Assembly (NCBI RefSeq): GCF_003086295.3
Contig: NC_092043.1
Coordinates: forward strand, 49,566,598 to 49,630,597
Origin: Arachis hypogaea
Taxonomy: Eukaryota > Streptophyta > Magnoliopsida > Fabales > Fabaceae
Length of the DNA: 64,000 nt
Reading direction: 5' to 3'
This document shows, piece after piece, positions 37,073 through 49,812 of the stretch (position 1 is its first letter; the number at the start of each line of letters is the position of its first letter). Under the pieces are notes generated by a model that was not told where the DNA came from, did not search any database, and saw nothing but the letters and a program-made list of their open reading frames with translations. Position numbers and translations under genes: made by a program.

Positions 37073-37694
37073 GTGAGAATAGGCTGGATTGGGTATTCAG
37101 TTTGTATAACACCGTTATCAAACTATAGATGCTTGGCTCATGAAGAGCTTCAAATTTCAATGCAAGAATTTTCAAAGCCATAATCAAACTACTTTCATGG
37201 CCATCACAACCAGCGAAAACAGATCCTCTAAAAAATGTGTTAAAAAAAGTGAAGACAAAAAATACAAATTAGGAACAAAATATATTGCTCACTTTTTTTT
37301 CTCACAAAATTCCAAAAATAAAATTTACTAAAATCGAAAGGAAAAAAAAAAAACTGCTTTTAGTTTCCCATTTAGAAACTCCATAACAATACTTCAAAGT
37401 TTAAACACAAATCACAAGACAATAACTTTGACAAAAACCAGACATGTTATTTCCCCAAAATACATTTGTTAATGTACTCCAACAACATGCCTATAAGATG
37501 TTCTATTCAAAGCTAAAATAACTAGAAGAAAAACAATTGAGTTTCACCAATAAAAATATAATCATGCTACCACAAAGGATAATCTTTTGTATAAATATGC
37601 AGTCAATAATAAAAACATATAGGAAAAAAAAAAGGAAAATTTGAAAGCTCTATCATAATCTGATACATGTACCTCTACTGTACAAGAAGAAACT

Positions 37695-37696
<2 letters not shown>

Positions 37697-37758
<62 letters not shown>
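37697..37758. repeat. (AT)n microsatellite downstream of ORM
   Basis: AT run of about 60 bp beginning roughly 175 bp past the ORM stop codon; it may lie near the transcript end. Confidence 0.97.
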
Positions 37759-37762
<4 letters not shown>

Positions 37763-37932
37763 TATTAGTAGCTTAAAAGACAAAGTTGGCAAACAAAACA
37801 TAAACTGGAACATTATTTTCCAGTTCAGAAGACTCCTATACAAAAGTGCAAACCCTTTTTAACAAGAGAAGGACAAAGAAAGGCTCTTCTGAGCAGAAAA
37901 TCCAAGTTTTCATGGATACAAAAGATTGTTTT

Positions 37933-40900
37933 TCATTTATCAGCGTTGATTCCGAATAACCGGACCTTGTGCATATGGGGGAACTTTGCGATCACTAGGA
38001 CCATCACTGCCACTGTATTGAAGAAGAGCATCGGATTTTGATAATCGGTTGTATGCGAGGCTATCAAGTACCTGATAAAGACGCCAAAGGAAAAGAAAAG
38101 AAGAACAAATAGTAAAATAATTATCGAGTTCTAAATCATGCAAGTTCTCAAGATAATTAAACACAAAATTCAAATTACAAAGACGACAGAGTATAATCGC
38201 CGCCACAATCATGCACAAGTTGAACTTTGACTACAGGCCAAAAAAATTTCGTGTTTATATATGCAACTACTCTAGAAGGGGTAACATAACAGCAAGAATC
38301 TTTAACCGCCCCTTAATTCCCATCATTCTATGTACATAACACCATGTTTGGTAACTGTCTTAGAACAGAAATATAAAAGACATTAGGAGATACAATCATA
38401 TATGGAGGAGACAATTAGATGAATAAGCAAAAAGTCTTTGTCTTCGGACAAAATTTGCCCAATTTTCTACCTGCCAAAAAAGAAGGGGCAGTGGAGCATG
38501 GCGACAAAGAAAAACACCAACCATCTTGTGTCTCTATTTTCTATCCTAAGACACTTTGCCAAACACAGTCTAATAGATGTGGGCTGCTGCTGGAAGTAAT
38601 GAATGTAAGTTGAAAGGTCTTAGCTTGCATTATAAAAGCAAAACCTTAGCTTTGTATAATAGACCTTCTTCCCAAATCAGCGATCAAGAATGAGCACAAA
38701 GAACTTTCTTTATCGAGAATCAGCCCATTTGGTGTTTTCTGCTTTTTCTTCGCTTAAATTTTCTCTATTTAGAGGTAGAATCCTATGATTATCTAGAACT
38801 GTTGCCTTACACCGAAGTCTCTATGAAAATCTTCCATCTATCTCGTTCATTGATCTACTTGACATGAAAAACTGCTGGCGCTTTCGGGTATAAGGTGCAT
38901 AAAATATAACATATAAATATGAAAGTGCATAACACTAATTTAATTGCAAAAGTATTAACATTTGATCTGTGTACTAAAAGTCACAAGAAACACTCAAAGA
39001 GAAGCCACAAGGAGGGAGGTGAAATAAAATGAAGATGGAGAATGAAGAAGGTGAAGAAGGATAGTTGAGAAATAAAATGAAGATGACCTTGCATGTAAAA
39101 AAGATAAGGAAGGTGAAGAAGGGTAATTGAGAAAAAAAATGATGACTGTGTAAGTAGAAAAGGAAGAAGGTGAAAAAGAGTAGTTGAGAGAATAAATTTT
39201 GCAATCAATTCTCAACAGTAAGAATTGAAAGCAAAAGCTAGAAAATATTGCTTTGAAAATCATGTTGGAAAAAAATCATCCAAACAAGTTTGGTCCAGCG
39301 TTGAACGTGCATTCATGCTGCTGAACGCTAAACCAAACATACACTTAATCATCAAAATTACAATTGCAAGCCATGTGGTATGCCTAAACAAAACATTAGG
39401 TCAAACTGCAGAGGCCATGAATCAATCCCTTGGAAAATCTCTCTCACATCCTCAACGAAAACTCTTGGAAAACCAATTTCTATCACACAGAACTTAGGTC
39501 ATGAATTTCTAAACAAACAACAGTAATTTCAAGTGAATGCACCTTATCGATCTACACCGTCCAATCCCCCAGTTAAAAACAAATTAAATTGGAATATCAT
39601 CTCAAGATTCATTTCGAACAATTAATTGCATTGGAAGTTATTGTAGCAGAAGTTATGAAACCAAAAGGGGGATACAAAGTTTAAGATATAAAAATACTAC
39701 TGGCAAGAAAGCATAACATATACAAATATATGACAGCAACCAGTATAGATAATTCTTGAGTAAACCACGAAAAATGTCTCCAGATTGCAAATTGCTGACG
39801 ACATACCCTCAAAATATTTAAAAATGCAAACAAAATAACTGAAACCTACAATTTATTTTGTAAGCGAATGACTTTTATATTTGGCAAACCAGTGGTGCAT
39901 TTGATCTAAAATTTTATGAAAATATTTGGATAACTATTTAGAAAATACATGCAAAAATCATAACCAGATTTCGATCTCTAGACTTTCTTTTCATTTTTTG
40001 AAAATATTTTTGGCCATTTAGATAAAAATACAAAAAATATCTGCTTGGCGTAAATTCACCAAATTTTGATGATAAAAATATCTTATTTTTTGCTAACTAT
40101 TCTTGCAAAAAAAATTACATCATAATTCAATCTCTAAAGTCCTTTTTGAAAATATATATTTGACAAGGTTAGGTACTTTGTCGCATTTTAAAATATTTTG
40201 CGGTATTTTTGTCTTTAACAAATATGGAGGGTATTTTGCCAGCAATTTAATCATCCACAGACATTTTGGTGGTTAAGCACATCTGCTATTCATTCATTAG
40301 ATAACAATATCTCTCTTTTTTTGGGTGGGGGGATTGTATGCATAAACTGACACTATGGAATCAGCAGAAACAGTACTAGAAAATATGAGAACGTTATCCA
40401 TTACAAAACATGAGAATGCCAGGTTGCAAATCAGAAAACTTACAGCACCAAAGGAACAACAGTTAGAAACTTCCTGTTGCGAGTGAGCTGCTTTCCGTTG
40501 TCTATCTGCTCCCACCAAGTCAGCCTATTGTAGATCCCCTGATCATCTGCGAATGGAGTTCCTTTCTTCCAGTGAAAAAAGTGATAAGTTACCTGACGGA
40601 AACAACATACTCAATCAAGCCGTGTAGACAGACACTAAGAGAGACCAAGCATGGTTTAGGAAGAAAGTAGAAAGAGAAGAGGTTAAAACTATAACTGCAT
40701 TATAGGAATGCAATGGAATGCCAATTGCAATATATTGCTAACTAATGGTTTCATTTAGCTTTATTATCAGCAATGTTTATTGTGTTCGCCAGTAATGAAA
40801 GAAAAAATCTCAAATGATAAAGCTAAAACTTTTCACAAGTCACATATTAGTTCCATTCTTGTTTCACATTCCCGGCAACTAGTCTCCTAGGCACGGGAGA

Positions 40901-42101
40901 ACAAGAAGAAAAGAAACATATATAGAAATAGAACAAATCGTAGATTGCATGTAATGTAAACTAGGAAGTGGGGCAACCCTATACATGTAAAAGATAAACT
41001 GGATCAAAATACATTATTTATGTCGACTTTTAATCCCACATCATTATTTGCAAGATGATAACCGCCGCATAGATGAGTTAATAACAAGTAGTTATGAACA
41101 AGTAAAGTGTTTTTGATTTACGAAACCTCTACTCTCTTAACATTTCCGCATATTAAGAATGGAACTACGAATAAGGTTTTGTATTTGCATTAATACAAGG
41201 TTTGTTTGGATTACCTTATTTGCATTCATGACATGTATACAAAATTCTTCTAAGACACCTTTCGAGTAAGAAAATGTGATTAATACCCCACAATATATTT
41301 TATAACCAAACACAAACCAACTATGAATGAATCACAGAACCCCACCAGCTCAATTAACTACCTTCCAGCTGATATAGCAGCATTCAATTTGTGATCTTAC
41401 AAAGCTAACGAGACACGAAAACTCAAATATTCAATCATCAAGACGAACGAACATGGATCAATCAATTCCTCTTATAAAATCTTATTCACCAATCACAGAA
41501 GAACAAAGAGAGATCAATAAAAACCAAACAACTAACAACACACACGGTCAACCAAAAAATATATGTATTGATGCGTGAACTTAAACAGCAAGCTTTCCAC
41601 ATTGATTTTCACCACTTTTTTTCTTTTCCTCCTAGAGAACCAAAAACAACCAGCTAAAAATCATAGCTTAAACGTTCTGATTTCTGGGAAAACTGAAAAA
41701 AGCAGCTCAAAACTCCTCTCTCTCTCTCTCTCTCTCAAACAAATCCTATTTCTCTCTCTTTCTTCATCCAAATCCAATAAAAATAACAAACAGAAAACAA
41801 TAACACAATCTAAAAACTAAACACCATGAGTCCAATCAAAACAACATCAAAATGAAAATTAAAAACACAAAACAAAACAATAGATAAATTAAAAGGATGA
41901 GAGAGAGGAAGATACAGCGAAATGAGCGAGATTGACGGTAGTCCAAGCCATGCCAGGGGAGCAACCGAAGACGGAGAGAACAAGAAGCCATGAGAAGAAC
42001 AGGATTAAGATGTACGTTGTCCAGACGCCAGGGTACGTGAACCACTCCGTGTTCCTGTTCAGATCCGGTGGTGGCACCGCCTTCACGTACAGATTCGCCA
42101 T
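37933..42101 (-). CDS. ORM: ORM/ORMDL family protein (serine palmitoyltransferase regulator)
   Basis: Three exons on the minus strand: 41916-42101 (62 codons), 40444-40592 and 37933-38071, all with GT/AG junctions. They give 157 residues, the usual plant ORM length. The start MANLYVKAVPPPDLNRNTEW, the RNRKFLTVVPLVLYLIASHT segment (split by intron 2) and the C-terminal KVRLFGIN are hallmarks of the family. ORM proteins sit in the ER membrane and restrain serine palmitoyltransferase, the first step of sphingolipid synthesis. Two hydrophobic stretches are visible: about residues 26-46, and about 105-145 in the C-terminal third. Intron 1 is about 1.3 kb. Intron 2 is about 2.4 kb and holds a MITE and a tandem repeat. 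No lesion is seen in the coding parts, so the gene looks functional. Confidence 0.96.
38341..38573. mobile_element. MITE in ORM intron 2
   Basis: The left end CATGTTTGGTAACTGTCTTA and the right end in reverse CTGTGTTTGGCAAAGTGTCT are inverted repeats of about 25-30 bp, continuing with ACAGAAATA/ATAGAAAATA. Size is about 230 bp. The target duplication was not resolved. Confidence 0.65.
39026..39196. repeat. Purine-rich tandem repeat in ORM intron 2
   Basis: Three imperfect units (starting near 39026, 39074 and 39138) share AAAATGAAGATG, GGAAGAAGGTGAAGAAG and ATAGTTGAGA. Open frames across it on the minus strand are by-products. Confidence 0.75.
39283..39345. repeat. Short palindromic remnant in ORM intron 2
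   Basis: GTTTGGTCCAGCGTTGAA faces TGAACGCTAAACCAAAC across about 15 bp, so the two are near reverse complements. It may be a collapsed MITE retaining only its ends. Confidence 0.55.
41714..41737. repeat. (CT)n tract in ORM intron 1
   Basis: CT dinucleotide run just inside intron 1 of the minus-strand gene (AG repeat in the sense strand). Confidence 0.9.
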
Positions 42102-44345
42102 CAAATAGTCACGATTTTAAGGAAACCCTTTTGGATTTCGATGCTGAAAGCTTCAAGCTTTGGTGGATTTTGATTATGGGGTGTGAAGGATTTTGATTTG
42201 GGGGATTGGAGAAGAAGGGTTGTTGTTGATACAAAAACCCAGAACGTAATCAGACCTTTTTTTTTCTCTTTTTGTTTTTCCCTTTGTGTTACTAATAAGA
42301 AAGTTCTTTTTATTTTGCTAAAATTATTTTGTGTTATTTATCTATGTGTCGTGTGTGTGTTTAAGATACTAAAATATCAAAGATGGCGTCTGCATTGGGG
42401 GTTGGGATTAGGGATGGAACGAGCCGAGATTTAGTTCCCACGAATCTGGTTTTTATTGTAAATAGATAGTTTAAGTATTTATTTGGGGAGTTATTATATC
42501 GATTAAAAAAAATTTAATAATTTTTTTTATTTTTAATATATTTAGTAAATTTTTAATAATGATAATGAAAATAAAAGTATTAAAAAAATTAAAAAATATC
42601 TTTTTTAATAAAATATAATTTATATTTTTAAAAAATTAAAAAAATATTTTTTACATAATAAATGAATAAAAAATATTTTTATTTTATTTTATTCAACATA
42701 ATTAATAAAAAATCTTTTTACATTAAATATTTAAATATAAAATTATTTTTATTTTTGTCAAAAAATTTTTTTAAAAAATTATTAAAATAAATCTTTTCTA
42801 AACATAATATCTAAACAAATCCTAAGTCTAAACCTGCTATTTCTTATAATCTTTTGTTAGATTAGAGATTGACTTGTTTAAATATTGACAAATCCATGAA
42901 TCTATTTAAAAAGTTTTTTCGTGTAAAAAAAAGAGGACTATTTTATAAATTATAATTTAAAATAATAAATTTAAAAATTTTAAATTAACATTAAATGCAT
43001 TCTTATATTTATAATTCTTAATCTATAAAGTATAATTCATTTATATATTAATCATTAGTCACATATCATAACTATATTTATAATTTATAAATTTTTTGTT
43101 TGAAAAAAATTACCATCTTAACTAATCTTGATTATTGACTTTTTTTAGTTTTGTTTTATATGTAATATAAGTGAATAATTAAAAATTTAAACTAAAAATA
43201 ATTTACTTTTAGAAATATATTTTGACAAATTGATTTAACGAGTTTTATAGATATCTTTTTTTAAGTTTATGACTTGATCTTTTTAATTAGTAAATTTTAT
43301 ATAAAACTCAAACCTGTCGAATTAAACTAAATTTAAAATTTAGCTTCATTAAATAATCTAGTCTACTTTCATCCCTAGTTAGAATATAATTAAAAAAAAA
43401 ATTATATTGGTTTATTCATTGGCATTTGTAATAAATAGTCCTCAGATAATATTAATATAAGAGATAAAAACAAATAGTAAATAACTTCCCAATAACCTAA
43501 TATTCAAACCTTCTCTTGAAAATCTTCTATATTTATATATAGCTAGCGTATTATCCAACTTTTTAAATATAAATATAATCATAATAAATTTAAAATTAGT
43601 GTAAGTAACAAAATGTTTATTTTAAAATTATATAAGATGAAAAAATATTTCGAAAAAATAATTTGGATATCAAACTAGGCTTAATGTCTTTTATATAATT
43701 GAATAGATAAGAATATGAAAAACATGTTAATATACAAAAGTTTTTAAATTTTTTTATATATTTTATGATTTATATTTTTATACTATGTATAATATATAAT
43801 GTGGATATGAAAAAGAGTTGTGCATAATTTTTATTTTAAAATATAATTTATTATATATAATTTATAAAATATTTATGTTGCTAACTCCTAAAATTAAATC
43901 TATATTTTTTAATTTTAGTACAATATACTTACTATTCTGTCTAATTTAAAATTTAGTATTTACTTATATTTAATTTATAAAATGAATAAATTAATAGATA
44001 TATTAATATATATTAATAGTTAAATACACATAATAAATAATTTTTTGAATGAGTATTTCAATAAGTTACATAATTTTTTTCTTCAAACTGAACTTAAAAG
44101 TTAAGAATTTTTATAATTTAGCTTTCTAAATACATTTTATCTTAGTTGATTTTGTCATTTGACTAAAAGACTATGACTATTAGTATCCAATTTTCTAAAA
44201 TACACATCAAATTTGTTGGTAATATATTAACATATATTAGTATAATAATAGTTATTACATATAATTATCAAAATCAATTATTTACATAACATACCTTTAA
44301 AAGATATTAGGACAAAGGCTTATTATTTATTATCTAATGGCTTGA
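42102..44345. other. ORM upstream region and AT-rich intergenic sequence
   Basis: The ORM promoter and 5' leader must lie just above 42101. The remainder is extremely AT-rich with no gene recognised. Confidence 0.5.
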
Positions 44346-44350
44346 AAAAT
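44346..44350 (-). terminator. RNA polymerase III T-run terminator
   Basis: On the minus strand a run of five T follows the tRNA 3' end by 12 bases, after an earlier run of four T. This is the normal Pol III stop signal. Confidence 0.65.
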
Positions 44351-44362
44351 AAAAGTTTTACA

Positions 44363-44436
44363 TGGCGTCGCCCGGACTCGAACCGGAGACCTTCAGTGTG
44401 TTAGACTGACGTGATAACCAACTACACCACGACACC
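44363..44436 (-). tRNA. tRNA-Val(AAC): tRNA-Val (anticodon AAC)
   Basis: The 74-nt minus-strand sequence folds as a standard cloverleaf. The acceptor stem GGTGTCG pairs with CGACGCC (one T:G wobble at the third pair), with discriminator A. The anticodon stem TCAGT/ACTGA encloses loop CTAACAC, with anticodon AAC at 44400-44402. Internal promoters are intact: A box TGGTGTAGTTGG and B box GGTTCGAGTCC. CCA is not encoded and there is no intron, as expected for a nuclear plant gene. AAC (inosine-modified at the first position) reads valine codons in the cytosol. Confidence 0.97.
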
Positions 44437-44469
44437 GTTTTGTGCTGAGGCTTTCATGCATATATATAT

Positions 44470-44642
44470 ATCGATTTGGATCCTCTAAAGTTTGAATTTA
44501 ACTTTAAAGAATAAATTGTGATTTTCTACCCTGAATAGTTTCTCTTTCATATTTATTATTGGTCCTACATATAAAATTAATGGTGAGAGATCACACGTTA
44601 CTTTTTAAAGTGAAATTCAAACTTTAAAGAATCCAAATCCTA
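44470..44642. mobile_element. MITE next to the tRNA-Val gene
   Basis: The left arm (GATTTGGATCCTCTAAAGTT, then TGAATTTAACTTTAAAGAAT) and right arm in reverse (GATTTGGATTCTTTAAAGTT, then TGAATTTCACTTTAAAAAGT) are inverted repeats of about 45 bp. Both sides abut TATATA runs, so a TA target duplication (Stowaway type) is possible but cannot be proven. It lies 34 bp upstream of the tRNA 5' end. Confidence 0.8.
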
Positions 44643-45785
44643 TATATATATATATCTTAAAAACAAAACAATAATTTGGCGCCAACAAAAGTAGCACAGA
44701 GATTATCTCCCTTATCTGTCCCTTGCTATAATTATGTGAAGTTAAAAACTAGTTTTGAAGAAAACAATGCAAAATTCCCACTTAAAGATGTATAGTGAAA
44801 AGTGAAATGAATACCAATGTGCTTCTTAATGATTTTAATCAATTTATAGTTTTTTTCGTATATATAAAAAATTAATTATTAAATTAATCATCATATATTA
44901 ATGTATAAATACATGTGTTATTTTATTTATTTAGTAGTTAATTTTTTTAGAAAACACTATTCAAATACTAAACATTCTCGTATAAAAATCAAATTGTCAC
45001 AAATTAATTGTGTGTTTAAATTATTTTTTAATTAATAAAATTAAAAAAAAACTTTTGTATGGTTGTTAACAAAATATTAGTGTCAAAATAGTGTTTATCA
45101 TAAAAGTATATATAAGCAGCGGAATTGTTTATTTTTATGTGTAATATGTATTTAACTTTGTTTTTCAATATATGGATATATGGATAAATATTTAGTACTT
45201 ACATATTGTATGAAACATTATATGTTAGTAGTTCCCAGCTTCAATCAGAATAAAAAAAAAAAAAGTCAAATCTTGGTTTAAACAAAAAAAAAAAGTAGAA
45301 CCAGAATTCACCATACAACTGTTTGATTCAACCTGAACTTTCGCTATCCTAAATCAATTCCCCATTTTTTCTCTCTCTTTTCGCTCATTTTTCCCCTTCT
45401 TTTTTCCTATGGAAAATTTTCCCCCATTTTCCCCCATGTAGTGAAGTTTGAACCTTTTTGAGGTTTTGGTACTTGGGTCTGTGGAAAGGATGAATTTTGG
45501 GGAGGAGATTGTGTTGGTTTTCATTTGAAACAAAGCATGAATTTTTGCTATGACATGGAAGGTTGGGTTTTGGATTTAGGTTCAAATTCATTGCCTCCAA
45601 GCCTTGTCATTGAATGCGGATTCATTCACAATTCAATTCCAACCTTTCTCCACTACAAGGAGAAATTGAAACCCCAAATCATCCAATCCAAAAAGCTATA
45701 GTACTATAGTATAAGCAAAATAATTATATTAAAAAGAGTAGGGTTTAAAATCCCTTTGTTTTTTTGGTAATCTTTCATCACCAAA
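44643..45785. other. WNK upstream region
   Basis: Intergenic sequence with a decayed relative of the 22050 MITE (about 44860-44950). The less AT-rich stretch from about 45300 probably contains the WNK promoter and 5' leader. Confidence 0.5.
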
Positions 45786-48700
45786 ATGAATAGTTCTGGG
45801 GGTGTATTGGCCTTGTCTCCTGCGAATAATGTTTTCAACACAAGGGTGCCTCATGATTTTGAGGAGGATTTTACAGAGAAAGATCCTACCGGACGGTACC
45901 TTAGGGTGTGTCTGTAACAATTGATTGATATAATTTTCTGTATTATTCTTCATTATCTGATCTTGAGTTCATTTTAATCAAGCTTGGTGGATTTTGTTAT
46001 GTTGAGTTAATCTGTGTTCTTATAAGGTGTTAAGCATTGAATATTTGTTATGATGCAATGTTTGTTGGTAATACAATGCTCAATGTAATAGATTAGCTAT
46101 GTTTCTGCCTATCTGATAAAATGTGGTTAATATTTTGTTACTTATGTTTTCTGCACTAAATTATTTAATGCAAGGTAGTAGCATAAGTTAAACTGAAAAA
46201 TCAATGTGTTGATGATTATATATTGACCTTTGTATCATTGTGGCAAAATGGATCATCTTGTTATTTTGAATTAAGGAACTTTGAGATTGAAGTTATCATT
46301 TTGAGAATGAAGTTTCGCCCGAGAACTTGCCCTTATGGTATTCGACTTTGTTGTTTTGCATTATGTTTGTGAAAGACATACAAGTTTTCGTTGAGAATTA
46401 TCCTGGATGAACAAGTATATAATGCTTGATATGAAACATTTCTTTTTGTAAAGCACTTTTAGGGATAATTAACATGTTCTTCTCTATTTTATCTAACCTT
46501 CTTTTTCTTGTTTTTGTCCCAGTACAATGAAATCTTGGGGAAGGGTGCCTTCAAGACTGTGTATGGTTCTGATGCCTAATCTTCCATTGTTTTGTTCTTC
46601 TTGCTCTTGTAGTTCTATTTATAATTTCACATTAGAATAATATGTAGGAAGATTTGGTAATTGTTGCAGAATTCTACTTATATATTTCTCTCTTCTTTTT
46701 TTCTTTGCCAGTTATAGGGCCTTTGATGAAGTCGAAGGAATAGAAGTCGCTTGGAACCAAGTTAGGATTGATGGCCTCTTGCACACAGTAGATGATCTTG
46801 CAAAATTGTATTCTGAAGTCAATATACTGAAGTCTTTGAACCATGAAAATATCATTACGTTCTATGATTCTTGGGTTGATGATAAGCAGCATACCGTTAA
46901 CATGATCACCGAACTTTTTTCATCTGGAAATTTAAGGCAGTAAGTCCACTTGATATTTGTCTGCCTTTTACCTTACCTTGTTTGGCTATGACATGTGCAG
47001 GAAATTGTTTTACATCTTTGGCTCTTAGGTACCGTCAAAAGCATAAATATGTTGAAGTGAAAGCCATAAAAGGCTGGGCGAGACAGATTCTTCAAGGGTT
47101 AGCGTATCTTCACAGTCACAAACCACCTATAATTCACAGAGACTTGAAATGTGACAACATCTTTGTTAATGGAAACCATGGAGAAGTCAAGATAGGGGAC
47201 CTAGGTTTGGCAATTGTCATGCAGCAACCAACTGCTCAAAGTGTTATTGGTAACATACTATAATTTTCTTATAATATATGCATAGTTTTTCTTATGCCGG
47301 ATACTATATGGAGCATTAAACTTTTCTTCCTTTTTTTTTCTGTTCTTTGATTTTGAAAGGGACTCCTGAGTTTATGGCTCCAGAACTATATGAAGAGGAA
47401 TACAATGAACTTGTTGACATATATTCTTTTGGAATGTGCATACTAGAGATGGTTACTCTTGAGTATCCATACGTTGAATGTAAAAACCCGGCTCAAATCT
47501 TTAAGAAAGTTACCTCGGTAAGCATAGCAATCAGTGGCATATCCTTATTTGTAATTGTAACATGCTCATAAAAACAAGTGTACTCTAGGAACTTCCACAA
47601 TTACTCGCTTTTCTTTTTCAATTTAATTTCTAAATGTTATGCATAAAAACAAGTGGTTATGAATGTTAAGGAAGCTCAAAAAGCATACAACTGTATCTCC
47701 GATATCAATGTTTGTACACTTGTACTCATATCTATGCTACCTTGTGATGTACTCCATTTCAGGGCATCAAACCTGCTTCGCTTAATAAGGTGAGCGACCC
47801 CGAAATTAGGCAATTTATTGAGAAATGTCTTGTTCCGGCATCTGAGAGATTGTCAGCAGAGGAGCTTCTTAAAGATCCGTTCCTGCAAGTTGAGAATGGT
47901 CCTAGGCTAGGTCGTAGCAGGTCCCGCCTATCCATGGACATAGATAATGAGGGCAGGCAGAATTATGCAAGCAGTGATGCCGGAAGCAACAAAGGCTGTG
48001 TGCATAGTCCTGTTTTTGAAGTTAAGAGGACAAATAAGAACAACGAGTTTAGGTTGACAGGATCCAAAAATGATGATAACTCGATATCATTGACCTTGCG
48101 AATTGCTGATACTAATGGTGAGTATCACCCTCTTTTCCTTGGCTCTCTTATTTACCTGTCTACCATGTACTTCTCTAGTTCTCTCCAATCCAGAGGAATT
48201 CTTTAATCTAACTACAAATAGTAAATAATTGTAAATTGATGCTAACAAGTCTCTTGTTGTGTTACATCCAGGTGGAGTAAGGAATATACATTTTCTCTTC
48301 TACCTTGATACAGATACTGCTCTCGCGGTGGCATCAGAGATGGTCGAACATTTGGAGCTCGCAGATCATGATGTAGCCTTCATAGCTGACCTTATTGATT
48401 ACTTGGTATTTAAGCTTCTACCTTGGTGGAAGCCTTCATCTACTCGTTGCTCACCTGGCGAATCAACTCAATACAGTGGGTCAACAAATGTAGATGGCCA
48501 AGCAATGGCAGGTCCATGGAATTCTGTCCCAAACGATATTCCCTCCGAGCCAGTTGCTGGTCGAGATAACTTCTCCGAACACAATACATCGAGAGAAGGT
48601 TCTGTCTCAAATGAGAAGGACAACTTTTCAGGGGAAGCCGATGATCCTTATTACAAGGACAATCGTAGTTCTTCTGCAAGTCTATGCGACTCAGAATATC

Positions 48701-49143
48701 AACATTCTCAAGGTTCCTTAACTTCATTGTTTGTTGTAGATGATACTCCTATGAAAAGTGACAATATTCTTTGTTCCAAGGCCGAAGAAAACTTTAAATT
48801 CCGAAGCACAAGTCCCTCCGTAAGCGAGTTTCATGATACGGATTTCGAGGATTGCAAATTGCACGCAGGGGATTGTGGTTGTGGAGATGGCGAGGTGATA
48901 AATGAATTCTCATCAAAGGAGAACTTAGGGCCAATTTTGGAAAGGTCTAATCTTTTGAGTTTGCCATGTAGCTTTTCTTCTGTTTCTTCAACTAATGACA
49001 TGGATTTTGAACTAAAGTTTGAGCTTCAAGAAATTGATGCACTGTATCAATCTTGGATTGATGAACTCTGTAGAATGAAGTTAGAGGCATTGGAAGCAGC
49101 CAGACAGAGATGGATGGAAAAAAAGAATGTTTCTGCTCATTGA
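45786..49143 (+). CDS. WNK: WNK (with-no-lysine) serine/threonine protein kinase
   Basis: Seven exons: 45786-45905, 46523-46560, 46712-46939, 47029-47249, 47360-47517, 47763-48117 and 48272-49143. All junctions are GT/AG and in frame, giving 663 residues. The kinase domain spans about 40-296. The glycine loop GKGAFKT supplies the WNK catalytic lysine (K51). The usual strand-3 lysine is replaced by N68 (EVAWNQV), the family signature. HRDLKCDN starts at 165, DLG replaces DFG at 186-188, and [12 protein letters not shown] follows at 204. An OSR1-C-like/PF2 domain lies at about 362-424 ([24 protein letters not shown]). A long acidic/serine-rich tail ends in a helical [15 protein letters not shown]. 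The N-terminus [10 protein letters not shown] and kinase resemble Arabidopsis WNK8-type members, so the exact number is not assigned. Plant WNKs act in ion, osmotic, flowering and clock signalling. No lesion is visible. Confidence 0.96.
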
Positions 49144-49397
49144 TTTTGATACATATATACAAGCTTTTTGATTATTAATTAACCCTTGTTGAAAAGATTC
49201 TGTTTCATTGTATAGTTTGTGAAATTAAATTTGTATACTGGATGCCCTTTTCTTTTTAGTAGAGGCACAAGTATCATTAATCTCAAATCTATGATTTATG
49301 CTTTCAATTTACATTATCAGTTTCTAATTAGTATTATGTACAATTAGAATGACAACGTATGTGCCTTAATTTAATAACTTCAAAATTTTAGTATTAT

Positions 49398-49812
49398 TGT
49401 TCATACCTGACCCAAAATATAAAGTTAGACTCAAAAAGAATAAAAGTCCAACCAATAAAGGTGGCCTTTTCTATTAGCATAGTTTTACTTATTTGAATGA
49501 GTAACTAACTCCTCCCACTTATTTAAAAAAGAAATCTTAACAACTTTTCTAGAAAAAGGGAAACAATAATTCATCACTAAAGGTGGAACTAATTCACCAC
49601 TAAGACTAAAAGTGGAACTATCTACTATAAATACATTGATTAACTTAAGTATCTGAGTCTCTCGCAGGCATCAGAGTCTCTTACAAGTACCACCCTACCT
49701 CCTCACGAGGAACTTGGACGGCGGCACCAATACAAGTCGGATGCTACTTCAAAGGGAGTCTACACCTACGTCTAGGCCCAAAAGCAACCCAGTTTCAGGT
49801 AACTCTTGGACA
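49398..49812 (+). mobile_element. Solo LTR, probably Ty3/gypsy, TSD ATTAT
   Basis: The 415-bp sequence begins TGTTCATACCTGACCC and ends ...TTGGACA (TG...CA). It is flanked by the exact 5-bp direct repeat ATTAT (49393-49397 and 49813-49817). Inside is a TATAAATA promoter element at 49625-49632. Downstream is the GGCATCAGAGTCTCTTACAA, GAGGAACTTGGACGG and CCCAGTTTCAGGTAACTC series I associate with legume Ty3/gypsy LTRs. No internal retrotransposon sequence is present, so it is the product of LTR-LTR recombination. It lies about 255 bp after the WNK stop codon. Confidence 0.87.

Noticed and set aside
38974..39263. Three overlapping minus-strand frames in ORM intron 2
   Set aside because: All derive from the purine-rich tandem repeat and contradict each other.
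46982..47263. Alternative start for a shorter kinase
   Set aside because: The ATG lies in WNK intron 3; the upstream exons give a complete kinase domain in frame.
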